From Opitutaceae bacterium (lineage in GTDB: Bacteria; Verrucomicrobiota; Verrucomicrobiia; Opitutales; Opitutaceae): a stretch of DNA of 54,683 nt. The notes under the pieces are model-generated. The model saw nothing but the letters and a program-made list of their open reading frames with translations, was not told the DNA's origin and ran no database searches. A program made the position numbers and the translations under genes. The stretch's first letter is position 1. Each line of letters begins with the position of its first letter. The stretch is from positions 1-54,683 of the forward strand of contig JAEUGW010000042.1 of the NCBI GenBank assembly GCA_016795565.1, written 5' to 3'. This document shows, one piece after another, positions 8,272 through 16,096 of the stretch.

Positions 8272-9300
8272 ATGAGCCGCTCATCGCCGGGAAATTTCAT
8301 CATACTGTTTGTGCTGGGGCTGGCCATGGGCCACGCGGCGGAATTGGCGGCGGCCGCGCGCGATATGCTGGTCTATCCGGACGGAGACCGCGTGCAGGGG
8401 CGGCTGGTCGGCCGGAAGGATGGCATCATCGTGTTCCAGTCGGACCGCTTCGGCGAATTGCGCGTGCCGGCGGACAAGGCGAAGGTCGTGCCGGCGAAGC
8501 CCGCGGCCGCGCCGGTGGCCGCGGCACCCGTGGTGGAGCCGGCCGCGGCCGCGCCGGACGACGACCCCGCCGCCGAGGCTCGCATGGACTCCGGGCTGGC
8601 GCGTCTGGCCGCGCGACTGCGCGAGGGCTTCAAGCCGTGGAGGGGCCGGGTTGCGTTCTCGACCGAGGTCGTGTCCGACACGGCGGACCGCAGCACGCTG
8701 TCGATCGAGGGGCGCCTGAGCCGCAAGTGGACCGCGAATGAGGTGCGGCTGAACGGCCGCTATGACTTCAGCCAGACCAAGGACCTTACGACCACCGACA
8801 TCATCAAGGCCGATGCGCTCTGGCGGCATGATCTCAGCCGGAAGCGAAACAGCTTTGTCCAATACCGGCCCACGCTGGAATGGAACCGCGCCAACTTCCC
8901 GGCGGGCCTGCCGGCGGACTACCTGCTCTTGCAGCAGGAAATCGGCTACGGCATCAGCCTGCTGGCCCGGCCCGAGCGCAAGCTGCGGGTCGGCGTGTCG
9001 GAGAACTTGTTCGATGTCTGGACCACCTCGGCACCGGCCGATCACACCGCGCGCACGGTGGAGTCCGCGTTCGTCGAGACGGAGCTGCGACTGCCCTGGG
9101 GCCTGCTGCTGGTCGAGCGCGGAGTGTATTACTATTCCTTCTCCTCGCAGGACGACGGCTGGGAAAACCAGATCGACCTGACGAAAAAATTCACCGCAAC
9201 GCTGAGCACCTCGATCCGGCATGAGACCCGGCAGGGCAGCCCCGACGGCAAGGCGCAGGACTACACCCGCCTGCGGCTGCTGCTGGGGCTGGATTTTTAA
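8272..9300 (+). CDS. DUF481-like outer-membrane protein, second copy
   Basis: A 342-residue exported protein with the same layout as the protein at 3640-4701: signal peptide, a small N-terminal beta domain (LVYPDGDRVQGRLVGRKDG.. with VPADKAKVV), a Pro/Ala-rich linker (about 75-110), and a C-terminal domain of amphipathic strands ending LRLLLGLDF, an aromatic C-terminus typical of outer-membrane barrels. The linker is a clear difference from the first copy. Function unknown. ATG at 8272 precedes the hydrophobic signal region; the earlier ATG at 8251 adds seven residues. It is divergent from the BNR gene. Confidence 0.7.
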   Translation: MSRSSPGNFIILFVLGLAMGHAAELAAAARDMLVYPDGDRVQGRLVGRKDGIIVFQSDRFGELRVPADKAKVVPAKPAAAPVAAAPVVEPAAAAPDDDPAAEARMDSGLARLAARLREGFKPWRGRVAFSTEVVSDTADRSTLSIEGRLSRKWTANEVRLNGRYDFSQTKDLTTTDIIKADALWRHDLSRKRNSFVQYRPTLEWNRANFPAGLPADYLLLQQEIGYGISLLARPERKLRVGVSENLFDVWTTSAPADHTARTVESAFVETELRLPWGLLLVERGVYYYSFSSQDDGWENQIDLTKKFTATLSTSIRHETRQGSPDGKAQDYTRLRLLLGLDF

Positions 9301-9356
9301 CCGGTGGGTCGGGTCGGCGGGTCCACGTCGTGCTCGGTGATCTCGTGGGTTTTTAT

Positions 9357-9400
9357 CCAGACGAACTCGCCGGAGTTGGCGTCACCGGCGAGACGTCTGG
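9357..9400. other. Long stem-loop between convergent genes
   Basis: Arms CCAGACG-CTCGCCGG and CCGGCGAG-CGTCTGG pair almost completely around an 11-base loop, with a small internal bulge. No T-run follows on either strand, so it is not a classical terminator, although it lies between the converging DUF481-like and TonB-receptor genes. A second, smaller hairpin (GGAAAGC/GCTTTCC, 9408-9428) is next to it. Nothing else was seen in 9301-9445. Confidence 0.6.
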
Positions 9401-9445
9401 CAGCCGCAGGAAAGCGCGCTGAGCTTTCCCGTGGCCGGGTGAAGT

Positions 9446-11506
9446 TCAGCGGGCGAAATCCAACTTCACCCACAGGGTGCGGCCGGGCTCGTTGACCCGC
9501 GTGGTCTGGACGAAGCCGGACACCGCGCTGCCGGCGCGGCTGATGTGCTCGGCGTAGGTTCGGTCAAGGAGGTTGTCCACGCCGGCGGACAGGCGCCAGT
9601 TTCCGCCGAAGCGGCGGCTGGCGTTGAGCGAGATCACGGCGAAGCCGGGTGACCGGCCGAGGTCCTGGCCGACGATGTTGCCCTGGTTGACGGCGAAGCG
9701 GTTCTGCGCGCTGACGAGGCGCACGAGGCCGCCGGCCGACCAGGCAGTCGTGGCGTAGGCGAGGGTGACGCGTCCTTCGAGCGGCGGCAGCTGGGCGAGC
9801 GGACGCAAGTCGGTGTCGTTGTCGCCGCGCACCCAGGCGAGCGAGACGTCGGCCTTCCAGTGTTCGGCGAAGCGCCACGCGAGCGCAGCCTCGCCGCCAC
9901 GGGTGGAGGCGTCCACGTTGCGGGTGATGACGGCGGCGCGCGAGCCCATCATGCCGGCGGATTTTGGAACATTGCCTTGGACGAGGATATAGTCGGCGAT
10001 CTCGGCGGCGAAGACGGACACCGAAAACTCAACCGGGCCGCGACGGTATAAGGCGCCGGCGTCGAGCTGGGTCGTGGTCTCGGGCCGGGTGCCGAAGGCG
10101 GAGACGCTGGCGGCGCTCTCATTCTTGATCAGCTCCCAGTAATCGGGGAAGCGCTGCACGCGGCCAAGTCCGGCGAACAGCGTAACCGGAGTGGCGCCGG
10201 CGAGGTCGTGCTCGTAGCGGGCGAAACCACTGAACAGCGTGGAGGTGCGTTCGCGGCCCGCGCTGGGGTTGGGCGCGGCGCTCATCATGGGGACGGCGAC
10301 CGTGGAGCGTGAATCCCCGACCGTCCAGCGGTCGAGGCGGGCGCCGGCGATGATGCGCCGGCCGGTGACGGCGCGCCAGGCGCCCTCGGCGAAGGCCCCA
10401 ACCTGCGTGAATTCCGCGTCGCGCACGCGGGCCATCGCGGCGTAGGGCATGGCCGCTTCGTTCATCGTGGAGCGGTTGGTGTGCTCGTTGTGCTGGGTGT
10501 CGAGGCCGGCGGTCACGGTGACGGTGTCGGCTGGCGCGAGCGTGAGTTGAGCGAGGCCGCCGGTGGTAAGACGGTCGGGATTTGCGACCGACCGGCCCGG
10601 CATCATCGCCGAGGGGGCGAACGGCCGGAGGGAATAATTGTCCATCACGTGATCCACGTAGTTGTGGAACCAGCGGGCCTCGGCGCGCGTGACGAGCGGG
10701 GAGAGATTCTCGCGGCGGAGCTGGACGGCGAAGTTGGCGCGGTCGAACTTCGCGCCGTCCATCATGCGGTCGGCGTAGGCGGCCTCGCCATCGCTGCGGG
10801 CACCGGTGAGTTCGACCACGGTGTGGTCGTCGGGGGTCCAGGCGAGGGTGGCGTTGGCGCTCCAGCGTTCGTAGGCGGAATGCACGGCGCGACCAGAGCC
10901 GTCCTCGTAGTTGTCGGCGCGGGTGAAGGTGCCGGTGGCGCGGGCCTGCACGGCGCGGTTGCCGCCGCGGACATCGAGCACCCCGTCGCTGCGACCGAAA
11001 CTGGCGCTGGTGACGGAGGCGAGCAGGGTGCTGCGCGGCTGGTCAAGACGCCGCAGGTCACGCTCGAATAGCACGACGCCCGCGGCGTTGCCGGGTCCGT
11101 GCAGAACGGTCTGCGGACCCTTGATGACGGTGATGCGGTCATAGGCTGCCGGGAAGACATAGGCGGTGGGCGGATCCATCCGGGAGCCGCAGCCACCGAA
11201 AATGCATTCGCCGTCAACCTGGATGCCGAGGCGCGAGCCGGCGAGGCCGCGGAGGACGGGATCGCCGTCGGTGCCGCCCTTGCGGATGACGGAGAAGCCG
11301 GGGACGCTTTTCAGCACATCGGCTCCGTCATGCGCGGGCACGGGTTGGGCGGGAGCGCGGGGATCGACGGAGACGACGAGCGGCTGCCGGGCTTGCGCGG
11401 CAGTGATCACGACCGGTTCGAGCCGGACAGGCTCGTCGATATCGGTGCCGTGGACGACAAGGCCCAGGGCGGCGGCGGACAGGAGAAATAGGGAGAAGGA
11501 TTTCAC
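9446..11506 (-). CDS. TonB-dependent copper receptor (OprC/NosA type)
   Basis: A 686-residue outer-membrane receptor. After the signal peptide, a plug domain starts near LEPVVITAAQARQPL and includes VLRGLAGSRLGIQVDG, directly followed by ECIFGGCGSRMDPPTAY, the Cys- and Met-bearing signature of the OprC/NosA copper-receptor family. Further Met-rich loops occur (MMPGRS, PMMSAAPN, SAGMMGS). The barrel ends WVKLDFAR with a C-terminal aromatic strand. Members take up copper across the outer membrane with TonB energy. The small FDGEAPCDLC protein gene immediately upstream is a usual partner. No TonB/ExbBD genes are in the window. Confidence 0.92.
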   Translation of the reverse strand: MKSFSLFLLSAAALGLVVHGTDIDEPVRLEPVVITAAQARQPLVVSVDPRAPAQPVPAHDGADVLKSVPGFSVIRKGGTDGDPVLRGLAGSRLGIQVDGECIFGGCGSRMDPPTAYVFPAAYDRITVIKGPQTVLHGPGNAAGVVLFERDLRRLDQPRSTLLASVTSASFGRSDGVLDVRGGNRAVQARATGTFTRADNYEDGSGRAVHSAYERWSANATLAWTPDDHTVVELTGARSDGEAAYADRMMDGAKFDRANFAVQLRRENLSPLVTRAEARWFHNYVDHVMDNYSLRPFAPSAMMPGRSVANPDRLTTGGLAQLTLAPADTVTVTAGLDTQHNEHTNRSTMNEAAMPYAAMARVRDAEFTQVGAFAEGAWRAVTGRRIIAGARLDRWTVGDSRSTVAVPMMSAAPNPSAGRERTSTLFSGFARYEHDLAGATPVTLFAGLGRVQRFPDYWELIKNESAASVSAFGTRPETTTQLDAGALYRRGPVEFSVSVFAAEIADYILVQGNVPKSAGMMGSRAAVITRNVDASTRGGEAALAWRFAEHWKADVSLAWVRGDNDTDLRPLAQLPPLEGRVTLAYATTAWSAGGLVRLVSAQNRFAVNQGNIVGQDLGRSPGFAVISLNASRRFGGNWRLSAGVDNLLDRTYAEHISRAGSAVSGFVQTTRVNEPGRTLWVKLDFAR

Positions 11507-11620
11507 GGGGAAAAGTAAACAGGCTGCAGGCAGATGCGCGTGACTGCGGACGCGGCCCGGGAGGGCAGAAACAGGGAGAAAACGCCCGGCGGACAGCGCG
11601 GGGCGGAGGCTTGTTGTCGG

Positions 11621-12076
11621 TTAGACTACTGCGACGGCGCGCGGCGGGGGCACGGGCACCGATTCGATGCGCCGCAGGCCGGCCTCGTGAGCGAGGCCCG
11701 GCCAGGCGAAGTCCGGCGCGGTCAGCACGAAGGGTGCGGCCGCCTGGAAAGAGAGCACAAACTTGTCGGTGGCCCCGAGCGCCTCCTCGCGCGGCAGTTG
11801 ATCGCGGGCCGCATCCTTGCCGGCCTCGGCGATGATGCACAGGTCGCACGGCGCCTCGCCGTCGAAGGTGAGTTTCAGGGCCTGCGCCACGGGCATCACC
11901 TGCGAGTAGCCATGGAACATCTTCGCCCAGGCGACGACCTGCACCGCGTTCCAGATCGCGCCGTTGGCACAGAGCCAGGCGAGGCAAAGGGCGGCGATGG
12001 AGATGCGGCGGCGCACAGGGTCAGATTTTCCAGCCGGAGAACGGCCGCAACCGCAAAGCCGGTCGCCGGTTGTCAT
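11621..12076 (-). CDS. Small membrane-anchored protein, partner of copper TonB receptor
   Basis: A 151-residue protein with one hydrophobic segment (about 27-47) followed by a short periplasmic region containing AWAKMFHGYSQ and FDGEAPCDLC. The FDGxxPCxLC motif is typical of small proteins encoded beside TonB-dependent copper receptors; the Cys pair could bind copper. The C-terminal part is Pro/Ala rich and variable. ATG at 12076 was chosen over an earlier start because it avoids overlap with the TIR gene. About 114 bases separate it from the receptor gene, which it probably precedes in one operon. Confidence 0.65.
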   Translation of the reverse strand: MTTGDRLCGCGRSPAGKSDPVRRRISIAALCLAWLCANGAIWNAVQVVAWAKMFHGYSQVMPVAQALKLTFDGEAPCDLCIIAEAGKDAARDQLPREEALGATDKFVLSFQAAAPFVLTAPDFAWPGLAHEAGLRRIESVPVPPPRAVAVV

Positions 12077-12113
12077 ATAAGTCCGCCGGCCGGGAAAAAT
12101 TAGATCAGGATGC

Positions 12114-13382
12114 TCAACCGCCGGCGGGCGGCTCGGACTCAAGCCGCTTGTTCACCTCTTCGGCGATGCGGCGCGCGACGGTGGCGGCGTCATGGGTGCC
12201 GGTCTCGAAGGTCTCCTTCCAGATCAGCTCGCCCTTGCCGATCTCGAACAGCCGGACGGTGAAAATGGCGGTTTGGCCGGGCAGGGGTGTGCCCACATGC
12301 CCGGCGAGCACGAACCGGCTCTTCATCTGGCGGCCGCGGGCGATGGCCTCGGCGTCGTTGGCATCGGGGTTGAGCGGCAGGGGGCTGACGCCCCACAGCG
12401 GCTGGCCGTCTTGCTGGAGCAGATCGCACAGGTCGGCGAAAACCTTGTCCGCATAATTCTCGGCGGTATCGCCATGGCCGCTGAAGGGGATCAAGGTGAC
12501 GGGTCGGCCGGACTGGATGGCGGCGGCGGTCGCGCCGACGAGGGATTCGATCATGGCGGCGGCCTTGTCCTTGCCTTTGGGCGGGCGGGTGGGGTCGCCG
12601 AGCGATTTTTTCACCTGGTCGGCGATTTCCGACTTGTTGCGGCGGGGCGGGCTGGCGGGTGAGCTTTCCCGGAAGATCCAGGCAATCAGGTTGAAAATGA
12701 TGAAGACGGCGGCGACCACGCGCAGCCAGCGCGGCAGGTGGCACCAGAGCGAGTGGACCAGGTGGCCGAACCAGAGCACCAGATCGTAGGCGAAACGTCC
12801 CTGGCGGCCGTGCTCGGGATAGTCGGGAAACTTCGGGAAGGGTGGCGGCTCGGCGGCGGGTTTTCCGGCCTTCCCCTTCCGGGGCAACGGACCGGGCTCT
12901 GGCGCGGACCGGGCTTCGATGTGCGTGTCGCCTTTCGCAAGCCGCTCCGCCAGTTCCGCCAGCGCCGGGGTGGCTTGGCCGCCGGGCAGGCGGAGCCACT
13001 GCACCGTGAAGAATTTTTCCGGCACCCGCGCGCCGACATCGCGCGTGTCGTCGATCACGACCGGCACGAGAAACATCACGTCGTCGGCCATGTCCAGCGT
13101 GCGCTCGACGGCAAGCTTCCACTCGCGGCGGAAGTAGCCTTCGCGGCGCGTCTCGGTGCTCGCCGAGATGACCGGCATGAAATACGTGCAGGTGCGGATC
13201 TGGTTGCGCAGCTTGGCATCCCAGGCCTCGCCGCCGGCGAGTTCATCCTCGTCGAGCCAGACCTCGAGGCCCGCGGCTGCGAGAGTGTCGCGCAGCGCGC
13301 GCGCCGCGGCCCGGTCAGCCGAGGAATAGCTGATGAAGACCGAGTGGAGCGGCGGCGGGGCGTCTGGGGCATCACCCGACAT
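12114..13382 (-). CDS. TIR domain - transmembrane - TolB/FlgO-like domain protein
   Basis: A 422-residue protein with three parts. Residues about 12-140 form a TIR domain (SVFISYSSADRAAARALRDTL, GLEVWLDEDEL, MPVISAST, then REGYFRREWKLA, where NADase-type TIRs carry the catalytic Glu). A single strongly hydrophobic segment (RVVAAVFIIFNLIAWIF) lies near residues 220-240. The C-terminal part (about 270-415) resembles the TolB N-terminal/FlgO-like alpha-beta fold (VTLIPFSG, SRFVLAGHV, FTVRLFEIGKGELIW). Prokaryotic TIR proteins are often NAD-degrading defence or signalling proteins. There is no recognisable Thoeris or Pycsar partner next to it, so its role is open. Confidence 0.75.
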   Translation of the reverse strand: MSGDAPDAPPPLHSVFISYSSADRAAARALRDTLAAAGLEVWLDEDELAGGEAWDAKLRNQIRTCTYFMPVISASTETRREGYFRREWKLAVERTLDMADDVMFLVPVVIDDTRDVGARVPEKFFTVQWLRLPGGQATPALAELAERLAKGDTHIEARSAPEPGPLPRKGKAGKPAAEPPPFPKFPDYPEHGRQGRFAYDLVLWFGHLVHSLWCHLPRWLRVVAAVFIIFNLIAWIFRESSPASPPRRNKSEIADQVKKSLGDPTRPPKGKDKAAAMIESLVGATAAAIQSGRPVTLIPFSGHGDTAENYADKVFADLCDLLQQDGQPLWGVSPLPLNPDANDAEAIARGRQMKSRFVLAGHVGTPLPGQTAIFTVRLFEIGKGELIWKETFETGTHDAATVARRIAEEVNKRLESEPPAGG

Positions 13383-13439
13383 GGTGCGGGAAAAATCACT
13401 CCCGGCCGCACCCCGGTCAAGCTGAGACCCAGCCCGGGT

Positions 13440-13464
13440 GTTGGTAGTTTAATAGACTACCAAC
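13440..13464 (-). other. Stop-codon-proximal hairpin, TAATA-loop family, copy 1
   Basis: A 25-base near-perfect palindrome four bases after the WD40 stop codon. Read on the minus strand the stem arms are GTTGGTAGT and ACTACCAAC. With its flanks (CCC before, CCCGGGC after) it aligns closely with the hairpin at 44786-44810. No T-run follows, so it is not a standard terminator. Confidence 0.7.
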
Positions 13465-13468
13465 GGGC

Positions 13469-14578
13469 TCAGGCCGTCCTGAAGACATAGACCGAGCCCT
13501 GCTCGGTGCCGACGGCGAGCAGGGCGTCGTCGGCGGACCAGGCGAACTTTGTCGCAGGCGAAGGCATCTTCACCTCGGCCACCATCGGGTTCTTGCGCGT
13601 CGGCGCCCAGAGCGTGAACACGCCGCCGCCGTCGCCGGTGGCGAGCAGGCCGTGCGAGTGCTGGAAGGCGACGGCCGTGGTGCGGTTCGTCTGCGGCAGT
13701 TGCAGCGGCTCGCGGCCCTCGGGGCCGGCGCCGGCGCAGTCCCACACGCAGACGTCGCGACCGCCGCCGGTGGCGAGCCACTTGGAGTCGTGGCTGAAGG
13801 ACAGTTCCTTGAGGCGCGTCTCGTAGCCGCTCATGTGCAGCTCGAGGTCCTCGGCCGGCACCCAGAGGTGCACGGAATTGTCGTGGCAGCCGGCGACGAG
13901 CCAGCGGCCGTCGGGCGACCAGGTCAGCGCGTAGATCGCGTTGCCGTAGGAGAACTCCTTTTGCGCGGCGAAAGTGGTGGCGTCCCAGACGACGACCTGG
14001 CCGAAGCAGGCGGCGGCGACGGCGGAGCCGTCGGGCCGGCCGGCGAGGGCTGCGATGGTCTTGGGCGCATCCGGAAACGCATGCGCGATGCTCCCATCCG
14101 GATGGAGGGCGACCAGTTTCCGGCCGGCCGCGGCAAAGAGGCACTGGGCGTTGGGTGTTGAACGTTCGGCGTTGCCTGGCGGCAGCCAGGCCAAGTGCTC
14201 GACCCAGGAGTTGCCGAGCTTCGCCTCGGCGGTTTGTGCGCCGGTTGACGCATCCCAGAAACGCACGCAGCCGTCCTGTCCGCCGGTGGCCAATGTGAGT
14301 TGAGAGTTGAGAGCCGAGGGTTGAGAGCCAGCCGGCATCCACGCCAGCGCATTGGCGCCATTTTCGTGGCCAGGCAGCGCGTGTTTCACCGCGCCGGTCG
14401 CGGCGTCGTAAAGTGTGACGCCTCCGGCCGCAGAGGCGACGGCGAGAAGCGTGCCGTCACACCATTGCTGGCTGCTGCCAGCCCGGTGTTTGTCCTGGCC
14501 GTCGCCAGGCAAAGGCGACCAGGCGAGGTCGATGGCGTAGTCGTCGAGGGTCGCGGCCCAGTGCTTGGCGAAATTCAT
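13469..14578 (-). CDS. WD40-repeat protein with repeat-derived insertions
   Basis: A 369-residue cytoplasmic beta-propeller without signal peptide. Blades are recognisable by VTLYDAATG, VRFWDASTG, VVVWDATT, VHLWVPAED, VCVWDCAG and FTLWAPTRK, giving about seven repeats. Such proteins act as binding scaffolds; the partner is unknown. Homologues often lie near CobW-type genes, and one is 4 kb away here. Two stretches look foreign to the fold: GSQPSALNSQLTLATGG and GNAERSTPNAQCLF. Their DNA (about 14296-14336 and 14150-14175) matches intergenic repeat words such as GAACGTTCAAC. The reading frame is kept. Confidence 0.85.
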   Translation of the reverse strand: MNFAKHWAATLDDYAIDLAWSPLPGDGQDKHRAGSSQQWCDGTLLAVASAAGGVTLYDAATGAVKHALPGHENGANALAWMPAGSQPSALNSQLTLATGGQDGCVRFWDASTGAQTAEAKLGNSWVEHLAWLPPGNAERSTPNAQCLFAAAGRKLVALHPDGSIAHAFPDAPKTIAALAGRPDGSAVAAACFGQVVVWDATTFAAQKEFSYGNAIYALTWSPDGRWLVAGCHDNSVHLWVPAEDLELHMSGYETRLKELSFSHDSKWLATGGGRDVCVWDCAGAGPEGREPLQLPQTNRTTAVAFQHSHGLLATGDGGGVFTLWAPTRKNPMVAEVKMPSPATKFAWSADDALLAVGTEQGSVYVFRTA

Positions 14579-14623
14579 TCGCCCGCAACTTGCTCGCGCG
14601 GCCCGCGCCGCGCAAGCCGCGAC

Positions 14624-15244
14624 TCAGGCCGCGCGGCGCCGGCGCCAGGCGGCGAGGCCGAGCACGCCGGCCCCGAAGAGCAGCGCGTAGGTCGAGGGCT
14701 CGGGGATGGCGGCGGCGGCGACGGCCATGCGGAGGTGGCTGCCTGCGCCCATGCCATTGGCGACCCAATTGCCGGAAAAGTAGCCGGCGTTGCCGTTCAA
14801 GGTCCAGGGGCCGGTCGCGCCGGCGAGCGTGTTGGTCAGCTGGACCTCGTAGCTGCCCGCGCCGCTCGTGAAGCCCATCGTCACCCAGTAGCTGGTGTTG
14901 GCGTTCAAGGTGAGGCCCGAGGCCGAAAACAGGAAGTTGTTCGTGCTAGTGGGCGAGACCGGACCGCTGAGCGTGCCGATCAGGGTGCCGGGGGTGTTTG
15001 CTCCCGAATCGGTCATGAGATTGACGGTGAAATCATTTATCCCGTTGGCGCTGCCCAGGGCCAGGCTGATGCTGTTCAGCGTAAAGGTGGCGGCGCTGTT
15101 GTCGGTCACGAAGCGCCCGCCGACAAACTGGTTGGCGCTACGGGTCACCCCACCAGTGCTGGCCAAGCCCAGGGTGGAGACATACGTGGTCTGGGCGGAG
15201 GCGGTGGCCGCGAGCAGGGCAAAAAGGAAGAGCGTGGATTTCAT
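14624..15244 (-). CDS. PEP-CTERM sorting-domain exported protein
   Basis: A 206-residue protein with a signal peptide (MKSTLFLFALLAATASA), a Thr/Asn/Gly-rich beta domain (NTSYWVTMGF, STNNFLFSASGL), and a C-terminal PEP-CTERM signal: IPEPSTYALLFGAG, a hydrophobic helix, then WRRRRAA. The C-terminus is processed by an exosortase in systems that have one; none is encoded here. The domain resembles choice-of-anchor type proteins. It is divergently transcribed from the response-regulator gene, separated by about 160 bases that hold a GTCC-AAACC-GGAC inverted repeat (about 15350-15360). Confidence 0.9.
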   Translation of the reverse strand: MKSTLFLFALLAATASAQTTYVSTLGLASTGGVTRSANQFVGGRFVTDNSAATFTLNSISLALGSANGINDFTVNLMTDSGANTPGTLIGTLSGPVSPTSTNNFLFSASGLTLNANTSYWVTMGFTSGAGSYEVQLTNTLAGATGPWTLNGNAGYFSGNWVANGMGAGSHLRMAVAAAAIPEPSTYALLFGAGVLGLAAWRRRRAA

Positions 15245-15406
15245 CGGGTGAGTCGAGGAGGTTGGAAAAGATTCGGAGCGGTCAGCGGGCGGCAGCTAAA
15301 GACGCGCAGGCCGGCCGATAAAGCGGACACATGGCCCGGGTCTTTTGTCCAAACCGGACATTTTTACGTGGTCAACTCCGGTGCGGCTGGCATCGTCACG
15401 CGGCAA

Positions 15407-16096
15407 GTGCCCACCCGCCCACCCGCACCGCAGCCCCCGAAATCAGCCCGCATCCGGGTCGCGCTGGTCGATGACGACCCGCATTTCCGGCTGTTCCTCG
15501 GGTCGATGCTGGGGGCCAGCGGGCGACATGCAGTGGTCGCGACGGCGGGCTCGGCCGAGGAGGCGGCGGCCTGGCCGATCGCCACGGCACCGCACGTTGT
15601 GTTGCTGGACATTGGGTTGCCCGGTCGGACGGGCTCTCTGTTGGCGGGCGATATCCTGGATAAATTCCCCGGCTGCCTCGTGATCATGGTCACAGCGCTG
15701 CTGGACGACGCGGCCGTGCTCGAGTCAATCCGGAGCGGCGCGGTGGGCTACGTGCTGAAAGGCGGCAGCGGTCCGGAGCTCCTGGCGGCGATCGACGATG
15801 CCCTGGCCGGCGGCGCGCCGATGTCGCCGGCGATCGCGCGCAAGGTGCTCGGCCTGATGCGCACGGAGCCGACGGCGAAAGCGCCGAGCGGTGACCTCGC
15901 GCGGCTGACGCCGCGGGAAGCGCAGGTGCTGGAACTCGTCGCGGGCGGCGCGGGGGACAAGGAGGTCGCGGAGCAGCTCGGCGTGGCGCGCCCGACGGTG
16001 AAGAATTGCCTGCTCGGCATCTATGCGAAGTGGCGCGTGGGCTCGCGCACCGAGGCCGCGGTGAAGTTCGTGCGCGCGGGGGGCGGGCCGAAGTGA
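15407..16096 (+). CDS. NarL/FixJ-type response regulator
   Basis: A 229-residue regulator. The receiver domain (about 15-135) has the acidic pair in VALVDDDPHF, phospho-acceptor Asp68 in VVLLDIGLPG and Lys in GYVLKGG. The C-terminal LuxR-type helix-turn-helix runs from LTPREAQVLELV to TVKNCLLGIYAKW, although the recognition helix is unusual (CLLGIYAKW in place of the common HxxxIxxKL). No ATG fits; GTG at 15407 gives a short proline-rich leader, and GTG at 15368 is the alternative. The stop overlaps the GTG start of the downstream histidine kinase (GTGA), so the pair is coupled and probably cognate. Confidence 0.85.
   Translation: MPTRPPAPQPPKSARIRVALVDDDPHFRLFLGSMLGASGRHAVVATAGSAEEAAAWPIATAPHVVLLDIGLPGRTGSLLAGDILDKFPGCLVIMVTALLDDAAVLESIRSGAVGYVLKGGSGPELLAAIDDALAGGAPMSPAIARKVLGLMRTEPTAKAPSGDLARLTPREAQVLELVAGGAGDKEVAEQLGVARPTVKNCLLGIYAKWRVGSRTEAAVKFVRAGGGPK

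Noticed and set aside
9357..9400. Strong hairpin as a bidirectional terminator
   Set aside because: No T-run on either strand; recorded as an unassigned stem-loop.
13440..13464. TAATA-loop hairpins as integron attC sites
   Set aside because: They lack the GTTRRRY/RYYYAAC consensus and extrahelical bases, and there is no integrase in the window.
15245..15340. Sigma-54 (-24/-12) promoter before the PEP-CTERM gene
   Set aside because: GG and GC dinucleotides are present by chance in GC-rich DNA; no TGGC-N8-TTGC match was found.
14300..15400. N-terminal 370 residues of the long plus-strand frame that includes the NarL regulator
   Set aside because: They overlap the PEP-CTERM gene in antisense and lack any domain; the regulator starts with GTG near 15407.
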